Origin: Micromonospora inaquosa
GTDB taxonomy: Bacteria; Actinomycetota; Actinomycetes; Mycobacteriales; Micromonosporaceae
Direction: 5' to 3'
Assembly (NCBI RefSeq): GCF_003857055.1
Contig: NZ_QGSZ01000241.1
Coordinates: forward strand, 1 to 53,781
Length of the DNA: 53,781 bases
Every line of letters begins with the position of its first letter. The stretch's first letter is position 1. The notes under the pieces were generated by a model that was given only the letters and a program-made list of their open reading frames with translations, had not been told where the DNA came from and made no database searches. Both the position numbers and the translations under genes were made by a program. Below, in pieces: positions 50,852 through 53,781 of this stretch.

Positions 50852-53551
50852 GTGAAGTCAGCCATATCCACCGCGCGAATGTCAGTGTTGGCGGTGGCGG
50901 CGCTCGTCGCCGCCACCCTGCCGGCCGTGCTGACAAACCAGCTGCCGGCCTCGGCCGCGGTCCAGGCGACCTACTATGTGGCGCCGGACGGCAACGACGC
51001 CAACCCGGGCACCCTGCAGTCCCCGTTCCGGACCGTGCAACGTGCCCGCGACGTCGTTCGTACGATAAGCGCGAACATGACCGGCGACGTCAACGTCTAT
51101 CTCCGTGGCGGCACCTATCCGGTGACCAGCACGATCGAATTCGGGGCGAGCGACTCCGGCACCAACGGGTTCCGGGTCAGCTACGCGGCCTACTCCAACG
51201 AGAAGCCAGTCCTTGACGGTGGCGTCCAGGTGACCGGGTGGACCCAGCACAGCGGCAACATCTGGAAGGCGCCGCTCGACCGCGCCAACAAGCTGCGGGC
51301 GCTCTACGTCAATGACAAGCGCGCGTACATGGCGTCGAAGACCATCGGCTCGGCCGGCTGCTACGGGACGTACAACATCACTGCCAACCAGGCCTCGTGG
51401 GCCTGGGAGTCGGGGTCGCAGTGCGACGGCGCCAAGTACAGCCTGAACGACTTCCCGGCCGTTGCGCGCAACCAGGACGACATCGAGATCGAGACGGGTA
51501 CGACCTGGACCACCGCCATCGTGGGCGTCCGGCAGGTGACCACGAGCTCCGACGGCGCGAACCGGGTCGCGCTCTTCCAGCAACCAGGCGCTGCCATCGC
51601 GCAGGGCGCGTTCAACGGCAACGCCCAGGTCGGCGGCACCCACAAGCTCATGAACGCGTACGAGTTCCTGGACGCGCCCGGTGAGTTCTACTTCGACAAG
51701 GGCACCAAGACGGTCTACTACTACAAGGCCAGCGCCGAGAACATGTCGACCGCGACGGTCTACGCGCCGAACAACGTCACCACAGTGCTCCGGGTCGCCG
51801 GCACCTCGACGACCAGCCATGCCCGCAACATCACGTTCTCCGGCCTGACGGTGCGGCACTCGGACTGGAACCTGTTCAACGTCGCCGGATCGTCCTTCAA
51901 GCAGGCGCAGCAGGGCAACCTCGGAGCGCAGGTGTACGCGAAGGGCAACTTCCACGTCTACTACTACCGCAACGTGGATGTCACCCCCGGCATCATCCAG
52001 ATCCAGAACGCCGACGGCCTCCTGCTGCAACGCAACCGGATCGAGCACACCGGCGCTGACGGAATCAACATGGTCAACGATGTGCAGGGCACCCAGTTGA
52101 TCGGGAACGCCACCAACGACATCGCCGGGTCCGCCATCACCGTCGGCCATCCCCAGCACGTCTACATCGGCGACGGCACGTCGACCAACCGGGAGAAGTA
52201 CTCCGCGTCGGTCGAGGGGCTACCGAAGAACATCGACATCAAGAACAACTACCTCTACGACAGCGCGGTTCTGTTCAACGGGCACAGCCCCATCTCGGCG
52301 TACTTCGCCGACACCCTCACCATTCAGCGCAACCGGATCGAGAAGGCCCCGTGGTCCGGCATCACGCTCGGCTGGGGCTGGTGGAACTTCGACGGATCGT
52401 CGGGCTCGATCGTGCCCAACCGGCCGACCACGACGGCGAGAAACAACACCATCAGCTACAACCACATCATCGACACGGTGCAGCGCCTCAGCGACACCGC
52501 CCCCATTTACACTCTCGGAAGCCAGCCCGGAACCACCATCACCAACAATTACCTGCAGGGTGTTCCGTCGGGCCACAAGTACGGTCTGCACCCGGATGAG
52601 GGCTCGGCGTTCATCACCTTCCGCGACAACGTCCTGAGTATCGACAAGAACGTCACCTGGATGATCAATTCGGATGACTTCGGGCGGAAGCACGATCTGA
52701 GCATCACGCAGATCTACGGCCCGATCAACAAGGTGTCGAACAAGAATCTGCCGAACAGCACCGTCAACGACATCATCGTCTCGTCTGATTATGTCTGGCC
52801 GGCGGTGGCCTATGGCATCGCCGCGAATTCCGGCCTTGAGGACGCGTACCGGGACATCATCCCGGCGAGCAATTTCTCCGCACCGAACTACGTGCTCCCG
52901 GCCAGCACCTTCGTCACCAGTGCCACCGCGTCGATCCCGATCCGGAGCATCGGCGACGCCACCAAGTCGGTCTGGCTGGCTCCGTACGGCACGACCACCT
53001 TCACCGCCGGGGCGACGATGACCAGGGCGGCCGGCACCGCCACGTCCATCGCCGTGCCGAGCACGCAGGGCGAGTACCGGCTCTATGTCGTTGACGCGCA
53101 GGGCAACCGGTCGGCCGAGTCGACCTCGATCGTCCGGCAGCAACAGGGCGGCGGCGGTACGGGGAGCGGCCAACTCGTGGGTGGCCAGTCCGGCCGCTGC
53201 GTGGACGTACCCAACTCCACCACCACCAACGGCACCCAGATGCAGCTCTGGGACTGCTCCAACGCCACGAACCAGCGGTGGAGCCAGACCGCCAGCAAGC
53301 AGCTGACCGTGTACGGCAACAAGTGCCTGGACGCTTCCGGGGCCGGCACGGCCAACGGGACCGCGGTCATCATCTGGGACTGCCACGGCGGGCTCAACCA
53401 GCAGTGGAACGTCAACACCAACGGCACCATCACGAACGCCCAGTCCGGGCTCTGCCTCGACGCCAACGGCGCTGCCACCGCCAACGGCACGAAGATCATC
53501 CTCTGGTCCTGCAACGGCGGCACGAACCAGCAGTGGACGCTGCGTAGCTGA
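50852..53551 (+). CDS. Secreted right-handed beta-helix protein with C-terminal ricin-type CBM13
   Basis: This is an 899-residue exported protein. A signal peptide (hydrophobic core VLAVAALVAATLPAVL, cleavage near ASAAV) is followed by a DUF1565-type segment YYVAPDGNDANPGT. A long parallel beta-helix with Asn-rich turns follows (HTGADGINMVND, NNYLYDSAVLFNGHSPIS), as in polysaccharide lyases and glycosidases of the pectate-lyase fold. After a Gly-rich linker (about residue 765) comes a beta-trefoil CBM13 with three QxW repeats (NQRW, NQQW, NQQW). It probably acts on a plant or microbial polysaccharide; catalytic residues cannot be assigned. GTG 50852 has GAGAGGA upstream. Confidence 0.9.
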   Translation: MKSAISTARMSVLAVAALVAATLPAVLTNQLPASAAVQATYYVAPDGNDANPGTLQSPFRTVQRARDVVRTISANMTGDVNVYLRGGTYPVTSTIEFGASDSGTNGFRVSYAAYSNEKPVLDGGVQVTGWTQHSGNIWKAPLDRANKLRALYVNDKRAYMASKTIGSAGCYGTYNITANQASWAWESGSQCDGAKYSLNDFPAVARNQDDIEIETGTTWTTAIVGVRQVTTSSDGANRVALFQQPGAAIAQGAFNGNAQVGGTHKLMNAYEFLDAPGEFYFDKGTKTVYYYKASAENMSTATVYAPNNVTTVLRVAGTSTTSHARNITFSGLTVRHSDWNLFNVAGSSFKQAQQGNLGAQVYAKGNFHVYYYRNVDVTPGIIQIQNADGLLLQRNRIEHTGADGINMVNDVQGTQLIGNATNDIAGSAITVGHPQHVYIGDGTSTNREKYSASVEGLPKNIDIKNNYLYDSAVLFNGHSPISAYFADTLTIQRNRIEKAPWSGITLGWGWWNFDGSSGSIVPNRPTTTARNNTISYNHIIDTVQRLSDTAPIYTLGSQPGTTITNNYLQGVPSGHKYGLHPDEGSAFITFRDNVLSIDKNVTWMINSDDFGRKHDLSITQIYGPINKVSNKNLPNSTVNDIIVSSDYVWPAVAYGIAANSGLEDAYRDIIPASNFSAPNYVLPASTFVTSATASIPIRSIGDATKSVWLAPYGTTTFTAGATMTRAAGTATSIAVPSTQGEYRLYVVDAQGNRSAESTSIVRQQQGGGGTGSGQLVGGQSGRCVDVPNSTTTNGTQMQLWDCSNATNQRWSQTASKQLTVYGNKCLDASGAGTANGTAVIIWDCHGGLNQQWNVNTNGTITNAQSGLCLDANGAATANGTKIILWSCNGGTNQQWTLRS

Positions 53552-53562
53552 CCGACCAGACC

Positions 53563-53596
53563 CCGGGGGCCAGGCCGACACGGGCCTGGCCCCCGG
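53563..53596 (+). terminator. Perfect 14-bp stem-loop terminator
   Basis: CCGGGGGCCAGGCC (53563-53576) pairs perfectly with 53583-53596 around a 6-base loop, followed by CTGTTTCTG. It lies 11 bases after the beta-helix gene. Confidence 0.88.
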
Positions 53597-53690
53597 CTGT
53601 TTCTGACGGCCGAAGTTGTCGCAGGTCCGGCGCCCGGCTCGGCGCCGCCGACGTCGCTAGTGCCGTGACCACGAACGTTGACGGTGTTGG

Positions 53691-53780
53691 TCAGGCTGCG
53701 CGGGTAGCGGGTTGGCCCCAGTGTCGTTGTCGTTCGCTGCGGATGCGGGCTCGTTCTCGGCGTTGGGCGGCCAGGACGTC
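53691..53780 (-). CDS. C-terminal end of a protein entering from the right edge
   Basis: On the minus strand an open frame runs from the window edge to a TGA at 53691-53693. The last 29 residues are strongly basic (for example RRERARIRSERQRHWGQ), a composition seen at the ends of transposases and integrases as well as other DNA-binding proteins. It is too short to classify. Confidence 0.3.
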   Translation of the reverse strand, partial: DVLAAQRRERARIRSERQRHWGQPATRAA

Positions 53781-53781
53781 G

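Noticed and set aside
50882..53581. Two long minus-strand frames (425 and 453 codons) opposite the beta-helix gene
   Set aside because: They are shadows of a well-supported secreted protein; composition is dominated by Arg, Gly, Val and Asp.
1..53781. CRISPR arrays, rRNA genes and complete insertion sequences
   Set aside because: No regularly spaced repeats, rRNA segments or transposase with inverted repeats were seen; only a short basic protein end at the right edge could belong to a transposase.

Overview
The window is high-GC DNA with actinomycete features: frequent GTG and TTG starts, four-base ATGA overlaps, AfsR-like regulation and secreted CBM2/CBM13 carbohydrate proteins. It most likely comes from Micromonosporaceae (a Micromonospora-like genome). 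Family calls rest on motifs read by eye; no database search was possible.

1-10.9 kb is a class I lanthipeptide locus of the FxLD type. A 44-residue precursor (2997-3131, leader motif FQLD) is followed by a full-length LanB dehydratase, a LanC cyclase, a fusion of a thiopeptide-type domain with a PIMT-like O-methyltransferase, and a TPR-like accessory protein. Upstream and co-directional are a partial group II PLP decarboxylase, a single-pass membrane protein and a small SAM methyltransferase. The expected logic is dehydration of Ser/Thr, cyclisation onto Cys, and then Asp methylation and aspartimide chemistry by the methyltransferase. No protease or transporter gene is visible.

11-25.5 kb looks like a defence and mobile island. 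It holds a BsuBI/PstI-like type II restriction-modification pair, a helicase plus ExK-nuclease pair resembling Hachiman (HamB/HamA), a HTH-ImmA/IrrE regulator pair, two paralogous membrane proteins sharing a TDWMQAWGS signature, a small membrane peptide, and stretches without convincing genes. It ends in the 3' part of a tRNA gene followed by a terminator. A second copy of the tRNA tip and terminator lies 2.1 kb further on, bracketing an unknown protein, a pentapeptide-repeat protein and a zeta-like P-loop kinase. This pattern suggests integration scars.

27.7-31.7 kb carries ordinary functions: a LysR regulator divergent from an SDR oxidoreductase with a good LysR box between them, a CPA1 Na+/H+ antiporter and a YnfA-like membrane protein.

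31.8-41 kb is a compact, fully dissociated NRPS-like operon: condensation protein, MFS exporter, second condensation-like protein, carrier protein, cytochrome P450 and adenylation protein. Every junction overlaps. A convergent AfsR-like NB-ARC/TPR regulator follows. The P450 lacks the usual I-helix acid residue, the second C-like protein has HHxxxDP in place of HHxxxDG, and a possible leader peptide plus stem-loop precedes the operon. This is the best candidate here for an undescribed pathway.

41.2-53.8 kb holds a MerR-SulP pair, a secreted GH3 enzyme behind a perfect LacI-type palindrome, a CotH/VTC/DUF4956 operon, and a secreted beta-helix protein with a ricin-type CBM13. CGAAACTTTCG-like motifs lie between the last two divergent units.
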